The translations under genes and the position numbers were made by a program. Below, in pieces: positions 46,291 through 54,820 of a stretch of DNA of 64,000 bases. Numbering within the stretch: position 1 is the stretch's first letter; every line of letters begins with the position of its first letter. The stretch is from Phycisphaerae bacterium (GTDB lineage Bacteria > Planctomycetota > Phycisphaerae > UBA1845 > CAIVHJ01): NCBI GenBank assembly GCA_022072405.1, contig JAJVHX010000012.1:87807-151806 (forward strand), read 5' to 3'. The notes below the pieces were generated by a model. The model was not told where the DNA came from, made no database searches, and worked only from the letters and a program-made list of their open reading frames with translations.

Positions 46291-47013
46291 TCAATCTTTG
46301 CTGATCAGCGTGCCGACGGTTTCACCGCGAATGACCCGCAACAGGTTACCTGGTTGCATCAGGTTGAAGACCAGAATCGGCAGGCTGCTCTGCTGGCAGA
46401 GGTCGATGGCGCTCACATCCATCACCTTGAGTCGCTGGTCAATCACCTGATTGTAATTGAGACGGGGATAAAACTGGGCCTGGGGATCGGTTTTCGGATC
46501 GGTGGAATAGACGCCATCCACCTTGGTGGCTTTCATCACCACGTCGACGCCGAGTTCGATACCCCGCAGGGCGGCACACGAATCGGTGGTGACAAATGGA
46601 TTGCCCGTCCCCCCCGCCAGAACCACGATTCGGCCTTTTTCGAGATGGCGGATGGCCCGGCGGCGAATGAATTTTTCGCAGACGCGATCAACCGCCACGG
46701 CGCTCTGCAGCCGGGTGACCATGCCCAGATGTTCCAGCGTATCCTGCACGGCGAGTCCGTTGATCACCGTGCCGAGCATGCCCATGTAGTGGGCGGTGGC
46801 CGCGTGGATCGGGGTCGTTTTGGAGAGCTTTTCGCCGCGGATAAAGTTTCCGCCGCCGACCACCAGGGCGATCTGCACGCCGGTATCGGCAACCTGTTTG
46901 ATCTCCTGGCCGATTTTAGAAAGCTGCTCGCCATCGATGCCAAAACCGCCTTCGCGGCAGAGTCCCTCTCCGCTGATCTTGAGTAATACCCGCTGATATC
47001 TGGATTGACTCAT
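46291..47013 (-). CDS. pyrH: Uridylate kinase (UMP kinase)
   Basis: PyrH phosphorylates UMP to UDP and belongs to the amino-acid-kinase fold. The sequence has RVLLKISGEGLCREGGFGID, IALVVGGGNFIRGEKL, MGMLGTVINGLAVQD, AGGTGNPFVTTDSCAALRGIELGVDVVMKATKVDGVYSTDP and VMDVSAIDLCQ. At 240 residues the length is normal. It follows tsf in the common rpsB-tsf-pyrH order, though frr is not next; a hypothetical gene is. Confidence 0.97.
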   Translation of the reverse strand: MSQSRYQRVLLKISGEGLCREGGFGIDGEQLSKIGQEIKQVADTGVQIALVVGGGNFIRGEKLSKTTPIHAATAHYMGMLGTVINGLAVQDTLEHLGMVTRLQSAVAVDRVCEKFIRRRAIRHLEKGRIVVLAGGTGNPFVTTDSCAALRGIELGVDVVMKATKVDGVYSTDPKTDPQAQFYPRLNYNQVIDQRLKVMDVSAIDLCQQSSLPILVFNLMQPGNLLRVIRGETVGTLISKD

Positions 47014-47125
47014 GGTCGGCGCAGCTTATCACGAAAATCAAAGGGTGTAAATTCAAACGACCGGCTGGATAACACCAGACGGTCGTGCAGATTTGATAAT
47101 TACTTCGTGGTCATCGGGCGGCCGG

Positions 47126-47941
47126 CTATTTTTTCACGCCCAGTTCAAATTTGAGATAACCGGTCACCGTCATGCCGGCGTCTTTGGCCATCTGCCCGAT
47201 GGTGATTTTATCATCCAGGGCGAAAGGCTGCTCCAGCAGGACGCGCTCGGCATACCACTTGTTCAGTTTACCCTCAACCATTTTTTCGGCGATGTTGGCC
47301 GGTTTGCCTTTGGCTTCTTCCATCATGAAGCTGCGGGCTTCGGCGACGGCCTGGGGGTCTACTGCTTCGCGATTCAAGCCATCGATGGTCTGTTGTGCGG
47401 CAATATGCATGCAGATCTGCTTGGCGACTTCGGGATTCGGCTGGCTGGCGGCCACCACGCTGCCGATTTTGCCATTGTGATGGACGTAGAAGGCGACCCC
47501 ATGCTCGATGGTGGCGACGCGGGCGATGACCAGTTTTTCCTGAAATTTTCCATAGGTCTCGGTGATGATGTCCTTACCGCTGTGGCCATCGGCACCCTTG
47601 GCTTCCAGCACGGCATTGGGATCGCTCAGACGATGCTGCGCCGCAATCGCCGCCAGGGCGTTGGCACTTTTGGCGAATTCCGAATTGGCGGAAACGAAAT
47701 CGGTTTCACAGCGCAGTTCAACCAGTGCGCCGATCAAGCCGTTGACATAAGCGCCGATGCGGCCGTTGGCGGCTTCTTTGTCGGCGCGGGTGTCCAGCTT
47801 GCCGGCATATTTGCGTTTGAGCAGCTCCATGGCTTTGGTTTCATCGCCGCCGGCTTCGACCAGGGCGTTCTTGCAATCCCCCATGCTGACACCGGTTTTA
47901 TCGCGTAGGGCTTTCACCTGCGCTGCGCTGATCGTGGTCAT
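47126..47941 (-). CDS. tsf: Elongation factor Ts
   Basis: EF-Ts recycles EF-Tu by exchanging its GDP for GTP. The N-terminal UBA-like domain with VKALRDKTGVSMGDCKNALVEAGGDETKAMELLKRK and the dimerisation core LVELRCETDFVSANSEF are clear. I start at ATG 47941 (MTTISAAQVKALR), since the family begins there; the ORF track extends 41 residues into the rpsB-tsf gap. At 271 residues it is of usual size. The gap to rpsB is about 130 bases. Confidence 0.97.
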   Translation of the reverse strand: MTTISAAQVKALRDKTGVSMGDCKNALVEAGGDETKAMELLKRKYAGKLDTRADKEAANGRIGAYVNGLIGALVELRCETDFVSANSEFAKSANALAAIAAQHRLSDPNAVLEAKGADGHSGKDIITETYGKFQEKLVIARVATIEHGVAFYVHHNGKIGSVVAASQPNPEVAKQICMHIAAQQTIDGLNREAVDPQAVAEARSFMMEEAKGKPANIAEKMVEGKLNKWYAERVLLEQPFALDDKITIGQMAKDAGMTVTGYLKFELGVKK

Positions 47942-48068
47942 CTTCAGGTCATCCTTCCAGAAATTGTGCGGGCGTGATAATCCAGCCCGAGTAAAGGTTC
48001 GATGGTGGCGGCGTTCTGCACCGCTGGGGTAACCGGGCCGCCGGGAATAGGTTCGCCGTAACAACCGC

Positions 48069-48998
48069 TCAACTGGTGCGGCTGGCTTCGACCGGAGTCG
48101 GTACCACTTCGCGGGCCAGAGGCATTTCGCTCTCCGCCGCGCTGCTCATCACTACGGTATGGTCGCCATTAGGACCGGCGCCGGTGGTCATGGAGTCAGC
48201 GGTATCCGCACCCGTGGATTGATCCGCCAATTGCGTAGTCGTCGGACGGCGGGAACGTTTGCGTTGCAGAGCACCGGCAGCACTGGCCGCGGAAGTGGGT
48301 TCACTTTCAGTGGAGCGCGTTCGCTTACCCAGTTCCACCGCTTCAGCCAGCGTCTGGATCACGATTTCGATGGCCCGGATGGCATCGTCATTACCCGGAA
48401 TGGCAATATCCACCAGGTCCGGATCGGAATCCGTGTCGATCAGGCAGATGGTGGGAATATGCAGCTTGCGGGCTTCATGAATGGCGTTTACTTCGTGGCG
48501 GGCGTCGACAATCACCAGCGCTCCGGGCAGCTTCGACATCTTGCGGATACCTTCGAGGTTGCGGAGGATTTTCCGCTTTTCACGCGAGAGTCGTGAGATT
48601 GTTTTCTTGCTTTCTTCGAATAATTGGCCGGTTTCTTCGAGTTTTTCCAGTTCTTCCAGGCGGGAGAGTCGTGAGCGGATGGTGCGGAAGTTGGTCAGCG
48701 TACCGCCCAGCCAGCGTTCGATCACATAATGCATCCCGCATTTATCCGCCGCCGTGCGGATCGCCAGGCGGGCCTGGCGTTTCGTGCCGACAAACAGAAT
48801 ATCCTGTCCCTGCGACACCACCTGGGCGATGAACTTGTTCGCCTGCAGCAGGCCGCGCACGGTCTCTTTGATATTGACAATATGAACCGTATTCCGCTTG
48901 CCCAGGATGTAGGGTTGCATCTTGGGATTCCAGCGGCTGGCCTTATGGCCGAAATGAACTCCGCTTTCGATCAGATCCTTCACCAGCTGCGATGCCAA
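48069..48998 (-). CDS. rpsB: 30S ribosomal protein S2 with C-terminal extension
   Basis: The protein has the S2 signature parts [118 protein letters not shown]. The normal fold ends near residue 228, and another 80 residues of Ser/Thr/Ala/Glu-rich sequence follow, making it 309 residues against about 240 for most S2. A GGAGGT lies 11 bases before the ATG. The gene heads the rpsB-tsf-pyrH run and is divergent from lpxB. The 310-base gap between them, with no gene, likely holds both promoters. Confidence 0.97.
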   Translation of the reverse strand: MASQLVKDLIESGVHFGHKASRWNPKMQPYILGKRNTVHIVNIKETVRGLLQANKFIAQVVSQGQDILFVGTKRQARLAIRTAADKCGMHYVIERWLGGTLTNFRTIRSRLSRLEELEKLEETGQLFEESKKTISRLSREKRKILRNLEGIRKMSKLPGALVIVDARHEVNAIHEARKLHIPTICLIDTDSDPDLVDIAIPGNDDAIRAIEIVIQTLAEAVELGKRTRSTESEPTSAASAAGALQRKRSRRPTTTQLADQSTGADTADSMTTGAGPNGDHTVVMSSAAESEMPLAREVVPTPVEASRTS

Positions 48999-49308
48999 AG
49001 CACACCTCCAGATGTTAATCTACTTCGATCGGTTCAGTAACATCGACGAGTGATCGAAGCCAATGTTGACCCTCGGCCACCCGCATCCCGCTTTTGCAGG
49101 ACACCGCTGGCGCGGTTATGGGTTGACGGTATAACCGTCAGGGACCCGATGGTCACACCCTGCTCATCGATGCTTAATATACAACAATTCGGATCCCGGT
49201 GGGGTAGGCCCGACCGGTTCAGCGCCGCTCGATCGCCAACTCCGAATCTTTACTTGAGCACAGCCCAGATCATACCATTTAGCAGCCAGAAACGCTATCA
49301 TCTGCTAC

Positions 49309-50511
49309 ATGGTTGACCAGCATTCACCAATGCGTGTTTTTATCAGTGCTGCCGAACCCAGTGCCGATCTGCATGCATCGGCCTTGATCCGGGCCATTCA
49401 TCAATTGGATTGGCGGATCGACTTTTGCGGTATCGCCGGCCCTAAAATGCGTGAAGCCGGCTGCCGTGGCATCTTCGATATGACTGCCCACTCCGCCATG
49501 CTGACCGCTGTCATTCGTCATCTGCATCATGGCATAAAAATGTTACTATCGTCATATCAAGAGCTTAAGTCAAAAAAATATCATGCCGCTGTTGTAGTTG
49601 ATTCGCCGATTTTGAATATCTGGATTGCCGGTATCGCTAAACACTTTGGAGTAAATACTTTATATTACATTGCCCCACAGCGGTGGGCTTGGTCCGGTAG
49701 CGTAAGCATATCGCTGCTAAAAGCTTGGGTAGAACGTATCGCCTGCATCTGGCCTTTCGAGGAACCCTATTATCGGTCCTATGGCATGGTGGCCAATTAT
49801 GTGGGGCATCCGCTATTTGCACAGCTGGCTCAACGTGAACCGGAGCAGATTGTTATCGAGCGACTGAAGTCGAAGGGTTGGCCGGTCATTGCTATTTTCC
49901 CGGGTTCACGTCGTCATGTCGCCCAGGAAAATTTTCCCGCCCAGCTGAAAATCTGCGGCAAGTTATCCCTGCGTTTTCCGGAATTGCGGGTTCTGGTGTC
50001 CATCGCCAATAACCAGGTACGGGAAGTGGTGGAACAGGTTTTACGACAGACCCCTGCACCCGTGGAGTTGCTGGAAAATCAGAATCCGGAAATTCTGCGC
50101 GCGGCGGATCTGGCTCTGGTGGTTTCCGGCACCGCCACGCTGGAGGTAGCTTTTCACCGCACGCCGATGATCGTGATGTATAACGCCACCCGGTTGTATC
50201 AACTGATCCGCTGGATCATCAATGTGCGATATTTTTCCCTACCGAATATTCTGGCGGGTCGAGAGCTGGTGCCCGAATTCATGCCCTATTACCGCTCGAT
50301 CCGGCCGATTGTTCAGCGGGCCACTGAATTGCTCGATGACCCGCTCGCCAGGTCGCGCATGTCGGATGATCTGGGCCGCCTGGTTGAGCCGTTCGTCAGT
50401 ACCAGCGCCAGCGAAAACACCGCCAAGTTACTGATTGATATGCTGGAGAATGCTCGTGGACTGAATGCGGTCGATATGACCGCATCAGTGACGGTCGGTT
50501 CCGTTGCTTGA
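49309..50511 (+). CDS. lpxB: Lipid-A-disaccharide synthase
   Basis: LpxB condenses UDP-diacylglucosamine with lipid X to form the lipid A disaccharide at the inner membrane. The motifs are VFISAAEPSADLHASALIRAI near the start, the short YIAPQRWAWS, ANYVGHPLF, IAIFPGSRRHVAQENFP and ALVVSGTATLEVAFHRTPMIVMY. At 400 residues the length is normal. Starts at 49309 (MVDQHSPMRV) and 49330 (MRVFISAAEP) are both possible, and neither has a strong ribosome-binding site. Its presence indicates an outer membrane with lipid A. Other lpx genes are not in the window. Confidence 0.95.
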   Translation: MVDQHSPMRVFISAAEPSADLHASALIRAIHQLDWRIDFCGIAGPKMREAGCRGIFDMTAHSAMLTAVIRHLHHGIKMLLSSYQELKSKKYHAAVVVDSPILNIWIAGIAKHFGVNTLYYIAPQRWAWSGSVSISLLKAWVERIACIWPFEEPYYRSYGMVANYVGHPLFAQLAQREPEQIVIERLKSKGWPVIAIFPGSRRHVAQENFPAQLKICGKLSLRFPELRVLVSIANNQVREVVEQVLRQTPAPVELLENQNPEILRAADLALVVSGTATLEVAFHRTPMIVMYNATRLYQLIRWIINVRYFSLPNILAGRELVPEFMPYYRSIRPIVQRATELLDDPLARSRMSDDLGRLVEPFVSTSASENTAKLLIDMLENARGLNAVDMTASVTVGSVA

Positions 50512-50908
50512 GTTGTCGGTAATGATTTATTCTGACGCCCACTCTGCATGAAATGACTTCTAATATTCAGCATTTTGGACGACAAATGCTGCCTCCTGCT
50601 CATTTCTGCTTTGATATTTCGGTGTAAGTGGTCCTACAATCAGTTTTTGTATGGCAGGTGTGATTATTCATTCCCGCTGGTGCTCAATTTTATCACTGAT
50701 TAATTAAATAGAACTTCACGGGGGCAATAATCACCTGTATAGGAGTGAGGCAATCGTCGGTTTGATCGATTTATTGACGGGCTGGTAAATCAGTTGGAAT
50801 AATTAGGCATCAGTTCACGGGGTTTGCCGGAAGCTGACGGAACAGTACGGGGCTTGGATATCCAGCCGGGTATCCCATTTGTTAATCAGATGTGATGGGA
50901 GAGTGGTC
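50512..50908. other. 397-base intergenic region without a supported gene
   Basis: The region between lpxB and the PKD-domain lipoprotein is AT-rich in its centre. I find no tRNA, hairpin repeat or plausible short frame in it. A promoter for the lipoprotein gene is expected, but none is clear by eye. The frame starting TTG at 50879 in the ORF track is an extension of the lipoprotein gene. Confidence 0.5.
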
Positions 50909-53017
50909 ATGTCGGGGTGGAAGATCCGCAGATTAAGCTGTGTACCCTTCACTATTTTCGCCGTGCTCGTGTGGAGCGGCTGTCAATCCGAACCGCCGCA
51001 ACACGAGGAATCGGAAGCACCTACAGCAGTTCAGCAATCGACGGATGTGCCGCCGGATACGGAACCGGTTGCTACCCCCGGTAGTGCCGCTGAAGTAACG
51101 ATTGAACCGGCTGATCCGCTGGCACCGGTTGCGCTGGCCGGTGATGATTTTCAGGTCTATGCCAAAGAACAGGTCACGCTGGATGGTTCCGGCAGTTATC
51201 ATCCGCTGGGGAAACAGCTCAGTTACAGCTGGTCGAAAAAATCAGGCCCGGTGGTAGCGCTGGTGGGTTCACAAACCGCCGAGGTGCATTTCACTGCCCC
51301 TGCTGTGCAGAAAAAAACCACGCTGGTGGTGCGACTGCAGGTCTCCGATGGTCAGTTGGTCGATGACGACGAAATCAATATCGTGATTATGCCGCTGGTG
51401 TCAGATAACGATGATGATTCTAGTACGACGCCCGGTGATCAGCAGCCGCCGGTCGATATTTTTCCGGTGGAAAATCAGAATTCATCACCGACGAATGGCA
51501 ATGATAACAGCGCTGTTCCGGGCAGCGGAGGCGGGCCACCAAGCAGCGGATCAGACAACACCAACAGCAATCTGAACAGCAATAGTAATGACAACGGTAA
51601 CAGCAATGACAATTCCGGCGGTACCGATCCGGAAGCTTTCGTCTTTCAACCTTCGACGGCCAATAATGTTCTAAACTGGGAACAATTTCCGGAGTTTCAT
51701 CTGCCCGCCAAGTTTCGGGTGATCTGGGGCGGGCCTTTTTTTGACGGTGCGGATGCAGTCGCTCCAGCGCTCAGCCACGGATTCAGTCATCTGGCTTCTG
51801 CGACTTCTCAGCAGTTGGCCAATACGACCCCGCAGCAGCGGGCTTTGATGTGGTATAGTGTATCAGTCACCCCGAATCCACAGCCCTGGCTGGATCGGGT
51901 GCCCTGGGGTAATGATCTGGCCTATTATGAAACCCAGTGGCTGAATAAATTCGCCGCGTTCGCCGACAAATATCCCACCGCTGATGATGATCCCTATTTG
52001 CCCAACGTTGATCTGATCTGTCTGGATGTCGAATCGCACTATATCAGTGATGCGGATATTCTCTCCACGCGTAATCATCCTGCCGTCCCGCCGGAGATCA
52101 AGGCCTTGCCCAATGCGGAATATATTGACGCCTATAAGCGAGCGATGGCGGAGCTGCATACCATGGCGCATGAATTTGTGATTGAACTGGGGTTCAGTGG
52201 TCCGCTGGGAATTTATGGTGAGCCACCGGTACGGCGCACGGTATCGGCCATTCCGCAGAAGAGTTGGCTGGAATGGACGACGCAGCCACTGGTGTTGAAT
52301 TTCATGTCTAAAGATTACACGGTGCCGGACAGCAGTTGGCTGTCCACGTTCCCGGGTCCGATGTATGAAGCCACCAGCGGACAGTTTCCCTCGACTTATT
52401 ATTTCTATGAATACCCGGAATCACCCGCCGCCAATCCGGGGGCCTGGAGCGGTGCGGGAGGTTTCTTATCCTACATGCTGTTCAATATCGAAGTGAATGA
52501 TGCCTGGGTCAAGTCGATCGCGGATGATGATCCGGTGATCGTTTTTCAGTGGATGCGATTTCACTGCAACGGACCCTGCGGTGATGAACCCAAGGATCTG
52601 CAACCGATTCGCCCGCACATGGCGGAAGCGAGTGCGATTTTTCCGATCTTTGGCGGGGCGAAGGGCATGTGGTTGTGGGATTACTATGGGGGGCAGGGCA
52701 GCGATCCGAACATGAATTTTGCGATGTATGAATATTATGTTTACGGTTTATACCGCCTGTCGCAATACAACGATATTCTGGAAGGTGACTATACGTTGTA
52801 CCGGCCTGCCAATGCCCGGGATACCTATACCAACAGCGCGCCGGTATGGCGGGGGATAGTCAGTGAGGATGGGCACACACTGCTGGTGGCCGCTCATGAT
52901 CCGTATGCGGTGCCCGGCGAAGTGACTCAGTATACAATTGATTACAACGGCCAGGTGCTGGGTACGATCACCACCACCGGCTGGGAAATCGCTCTGCAGA
53001 CCTTTACTATTCCGTGA
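50909..53017 (+). CDS. Lipoprotein with PKD-like domain, Asn-rich linker and TIM-barrel-like C-terminal domain
   Basis: I start at ATG 50909, which has GGGAG upstream and gives a clean lipoprotein signal (MSGWKIRRLSCVPFTIFAVL ending VWSGC). Residues about 68-162 form a PKD-like domain (VTLDGSGSYHPLGKQLSYSW..KKSGP and VSDGQLVDDDEINIVI). A linker of about 65 residues is rich in Asn, Ser, Gly and Asp. The remaining 440 residues look like a glycoside-hydrolase-type barrel: FRVIWGGPFFDG, VDLICLDVESHYISDADI, LGFSGPLGIYGEPP, GGAKGMWLWDYYGGQG. The LDVES pair could carry an acidic catalytic residue, but no family is recognised. It is probably a surface carbohydrate-active enzyme; that is inference. 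The length is 702 residues. Confidence 0.75.
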   Translation: MSGWKIRRLSCVPFTIFAVLVWSGCQSEPPQHEESEAPTAVQQSTDVPPDTEPVATPGSAAEVTIEPADPLAPVALAGDDFQVYAKEQVTLDGSGSYHPLGKQLSYSWSKKSGPVVALVGSQTAEVHFTAPAVQKKTTLVVRLQVSDGQLVDDDEINIVIMPLVSDNDDDSSTTPGDQQPPVDIFPVENQNSSPTNGNDNSAVPGSGGGPPSSGSDNTNSNLNSNSNDNGNSNDNSGGTDPEAFVFQPSTANNVLNWEQFPEFHLPAKFRVIWGGPFFDGADAVAPALSHGFSHLASATSQQLANTTPQQRALMWYSVSVTPNPQPWLDRVPWGNDLAYYETQWLNKFAAFADKYPTADDDPYLPNVDLICLDVESHYISDADILSTRNHPAVPPEIKALPNAEYIDAYKRAMAELHTMAHEFVIELGFSGPLGIYGEPPVRRTVSAIPQKSWLEWTTQPLVLNFMSKDYTVPDSSWLSTFPGPMYEATSGQFPSTYYFYEYPESPAANPGAWSGAGGFLSYMLFNIEVNDAWVKSIADDDPVIVFQWMRFHCNGPCGDEPKDLQPIRPHMAEASAIFPIFGGAKGMWLWDYYGGQGSDPNMNFAMYEYYVYGLYRLSQYNDILEGDYTLYRPANARDTYTNSAPVWRGIVSEDGHTLLVAAHDPYAVPGEVTQYTIDYNGQVLGTITTTGWEIALQTFTIP

Positions 53018-53026
53018 GGGCGGCGT

Positions 53027-53410
53027 TTAACTGATTTTGCTGCCCGGTTCGATGGGTTGATCGGGCGTCAGCACGATGACTCGGGTATGGTCGCTGTTGC
53101 TGGCTGCCAGCAGCATGCCCTGGCTCACTTCGCCGCGCATTTTGCGCGGGGCCAGGTTGGCGACCACGACGATGTTTTTCCCCACCAGTTGTTCCGGCGT
53201 GTAGTGGCCGACGATGCCGGCGCAGATCTGCCGCTGCTCGAACCCCAGATCGATTTTCAGGACCAGCAGCTTGTCGGCATTGGGATGGGGTTGGGCGTGG
53301 AGCACTTTCGCCACGCGCAGATCAATTTTCGCGAAATCATCATAGGTGATCACCGCCGGAGCGGCGGGTGCAGTCGGTTCTGACGGCGGAGGAGTGGGTA
53401 TCTCGCTCAT
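53027..53410 (-). CDS. Stand-alone tRNA-binding domain protein (MetRS C-terminal/Trbp111-like)
   Basis: The 127-residue protein has the OB-fold tRNA-binding domain found at the C-terminus of methionyl-tRNA synthetase and in the free proteins Trbp111 and CsaA: FAKIDLRVAKVLHAQPHPNADKLLVLKIDLG, RQICAGIVGHYTPEQLVGKNIVVVANLAPRKMRGEVSQGMLLAAS. A Pro/Ala-rich N-terminal segment of about 25 residues precedes it. I start at ATG 53410, with GGAAGGA about eight bases upstream. No synthetase body is joined, so it either binds structured tRNA alone or works in trans with a MetRS encoded elsewhere. Confidence 0.9.
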   Translation of the reverse strand: MSEIPTPPPSEPTAPAAPAVITYDDFAKIDLRVAKVLHAQPHPNADKLLVLKIDLGFEQRQICAGIVGHYTPEQLVGKNIVVVANLAPRKMRGEVSQGMLLAASNSDHTRVIVLTPDQPIEPGSKIS

Positions 53411-53478
53411 GGCTGATCCTTCCCGAATATTGGGCTTGCATCCTGTTTGATCCACGGAACAATTAAGGTGGAACTGGT

Positions 53479-53587
53479 TTCAATATTCGGTACTGGTAAA
53501 GTTTGAATCTTATTCAATCGCAAAACCATGAAGACCGCTCCCTGACGGTCGCGGCTCGGTGAAACTTTACCAGTACCCAATATTCAA
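53479..53587. repeat. Dispersed palindromic repeat, family ACCGCTCCCTGACGG, copy 3, with 26-base inverted arms
   Basis: Arms 53479-53504 (containing TACTGGTAAAGTTT) and 53562-53587 (containing AAACTTTACCAGTA) are complementary with about two mismatches over 26 bases. Between them is the core GAAGACCGCTCCCTGACGGTC then GCGGCTCGGTGAAA shared with 19121 and 24549. The whole could form a long hairpin or cruciform and resembles a small MITE-like unit with no coding capacity. A copy of the CGGGCTTTAGCCCG repeat begins two bases later. Confidence 0.8.
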
Positions 53588-53588
53588 A

Positions 53589-53617
53589 GAGCCGCGGGCT
53601 TTAGTCCGCGCGGAACT
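53589..53617 (+). repeat. Palindromic repeat, CGGGCTTTAGCCCG family, copy next to copy 3 of the other family
   Basis: GAGCCGCGGGCTTTAGTCCG followed by CGCGGAACTC differs from the consensus by one C-to-T change on the right arm, which leaves a G-T pair. It directly abuts the 53479-53587 element, so the two families stand side by side. Confidence 0.8.
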
Positions 53618-53698
53618 CTTATTTGCGATTTTGAAACCGCTTCCAGACTATTATACAGTGGTCACCAGAGCAGATGTAGCGGTATGTTAATGGAGAGG

Positions 53699-54808
53699 AT
53701 GAGTATCGCCATGCAGGTCTGTCCCTTGAAATTCCAGCCGATCTACAAACCACGCCTGTGGGGGGGTAATCGTCTGCGCAGCCACTTTCATCGACCGGTA
53801 GCCGGTGACTCGCCCACCGGTGAATCCTGGGAAGTGTGTGATCTGGCGAATGAGGTATCAGTCGTCGCCGAGGGGCCGATGCAGGGGCGGCGAATTGACG
53901 AGTTGATTCGGGAGTGGGGGGCGGCGCTCATGGGCCGAGTCGCGCTGGTAAATGGCCGCTTTCCGCTGCTGATCAAATGGCTCGACACCGCTGCCGACCT
54001 GAGTGTGCAGGTCCATCCCGATGATTCCGCTGCTCAGGCATTGGGAATTCCGGGTCTAGCCAAGTATGAAGCCTGGTATATCGCCCACGCCGAACCGGGG
54101 GCGGTGATTTATAAAGGGCTGCGAGCGGGAGTCAGCGCTACAGATTATCTACAAGCCGGCGGCGACGAATTGCTGAGCCAGTTAAATCGCGTGCCGGTCC
54201 GGGCGGGTGACCATCATTATCTGCCGGGCGGAATCGTCCATGCCCTGGGTCGCGGCATACTGGCGGCTGAAGTGCAGACGCCCTCTGACGTGACTTATCG
54301 AATCTACGACTGGAACCGGATTGATACCGTCACCGGACAGCCGCGCGAACTGCATCGGGCGCAAGCAGCGAAATGTATTCGTGAATGGCCGATGCATTCC
54401 GCAGCGGAGCAACGCAGCCACGTTGCCAGCCACTGGACCACGGTGACTCGTTTAATTACTTCGGCGCATTTCATGGTGGAAAAAGTTCGCATGGTGGGCG
54501 GCATGGATCAGGCTATTCCTTACGCTGAACCCGTCATCTGGATGATACTGCAGGGTAGCGGCCGCATCATGTATGATCGCGGGCGGGCATCATTACCCTT
54601 TCAGCCCGGTGATACCTTGCTGCTGCCCGCTGCTCTGGGTGATGGGCGGGTCGTGTTGCAGGAGGACGCCGTCTGGCTGGAAGTGACCATGCCCGCCGGC
54701 AGCGACCTGGTTGATTTCGAGCGCCCGGCGCGGGACAGTTTAATGGATCAACCAAGCGGCTCTGGCGGCGTGGTGCAGATCAACCTGCCGCCGCGCCCGG
54801 TGAAATAA
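53699..54808 (+). CDS. manA: Type I mannose-6-phosphate isomerase-like protein
   Basis: The protein is a cupin-fold phosphomannose isomerase of class I, converting mannose-6-phosphate and fructose-6-phosphate. It has PIYKPRLWGGNRL at the start, LSVQVHPDDSAAQALG with the first metal ligands, YEAWYIAHAEPGAVIYKGL, and HYLPGGIVHALGRGILAAEVQTPSDVTYRIYDW with the later ligands. It is about 369 residues long. Several ATGs cluster at the start (53684, 53699, 53711), and GGAGAGG overlaps the second, so the exact start is uncertain. It precedes the S41-like gene by 12 bases in the same direction. Confidence 0.9.
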   Translation: MSIAMQVCPLKFQPIYKPRLWGGNRLRSHFHRPVAGDSPTGESWEVCDLANEVSVVAEGPMQGRRIDELIREWGAALMGRVALVNGRFPLLIKWLDTAADLSVQVHPDDSAAQALGIPGLAKYEAWYIAHAEPGAVIYKGLRAGVSATDYLQAGGDELLSQLNRVPVRAGDHHYLPGGIVHALGRGILAAEVQTPSDVTYRIYDWNRIDTVTGQPRELHRAQAAKCIREWPMHSAAEQRSHVASHWTTVTRLITSAHFMVEKVRMVGGMDQAIPYAEPVIWMILQGSGRIMYDRGRASLPFQPGDTLLLPAALGDGRVVLQEDAVWLEVTMPAGSDLVDFERPARDSLMDQPSGSGGVVQINLPPRPVK

Positions 54809-54820
54809 AGGACGGATTTG

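Noticed and set aside
47093-47908. 271-residue plus-strand frame opposite tsf
   Set aside because: Antisense shadow of EF-Ts; composition is typical of a codon-mirror frame.
53479-53617. Possible insertion sequence or short CRISPR-like array from paired repeats
   Set aside because: The element is under 150 bases, has no coding capacity, and the repeat units are inverted rather than regularly spaced direct repeats.
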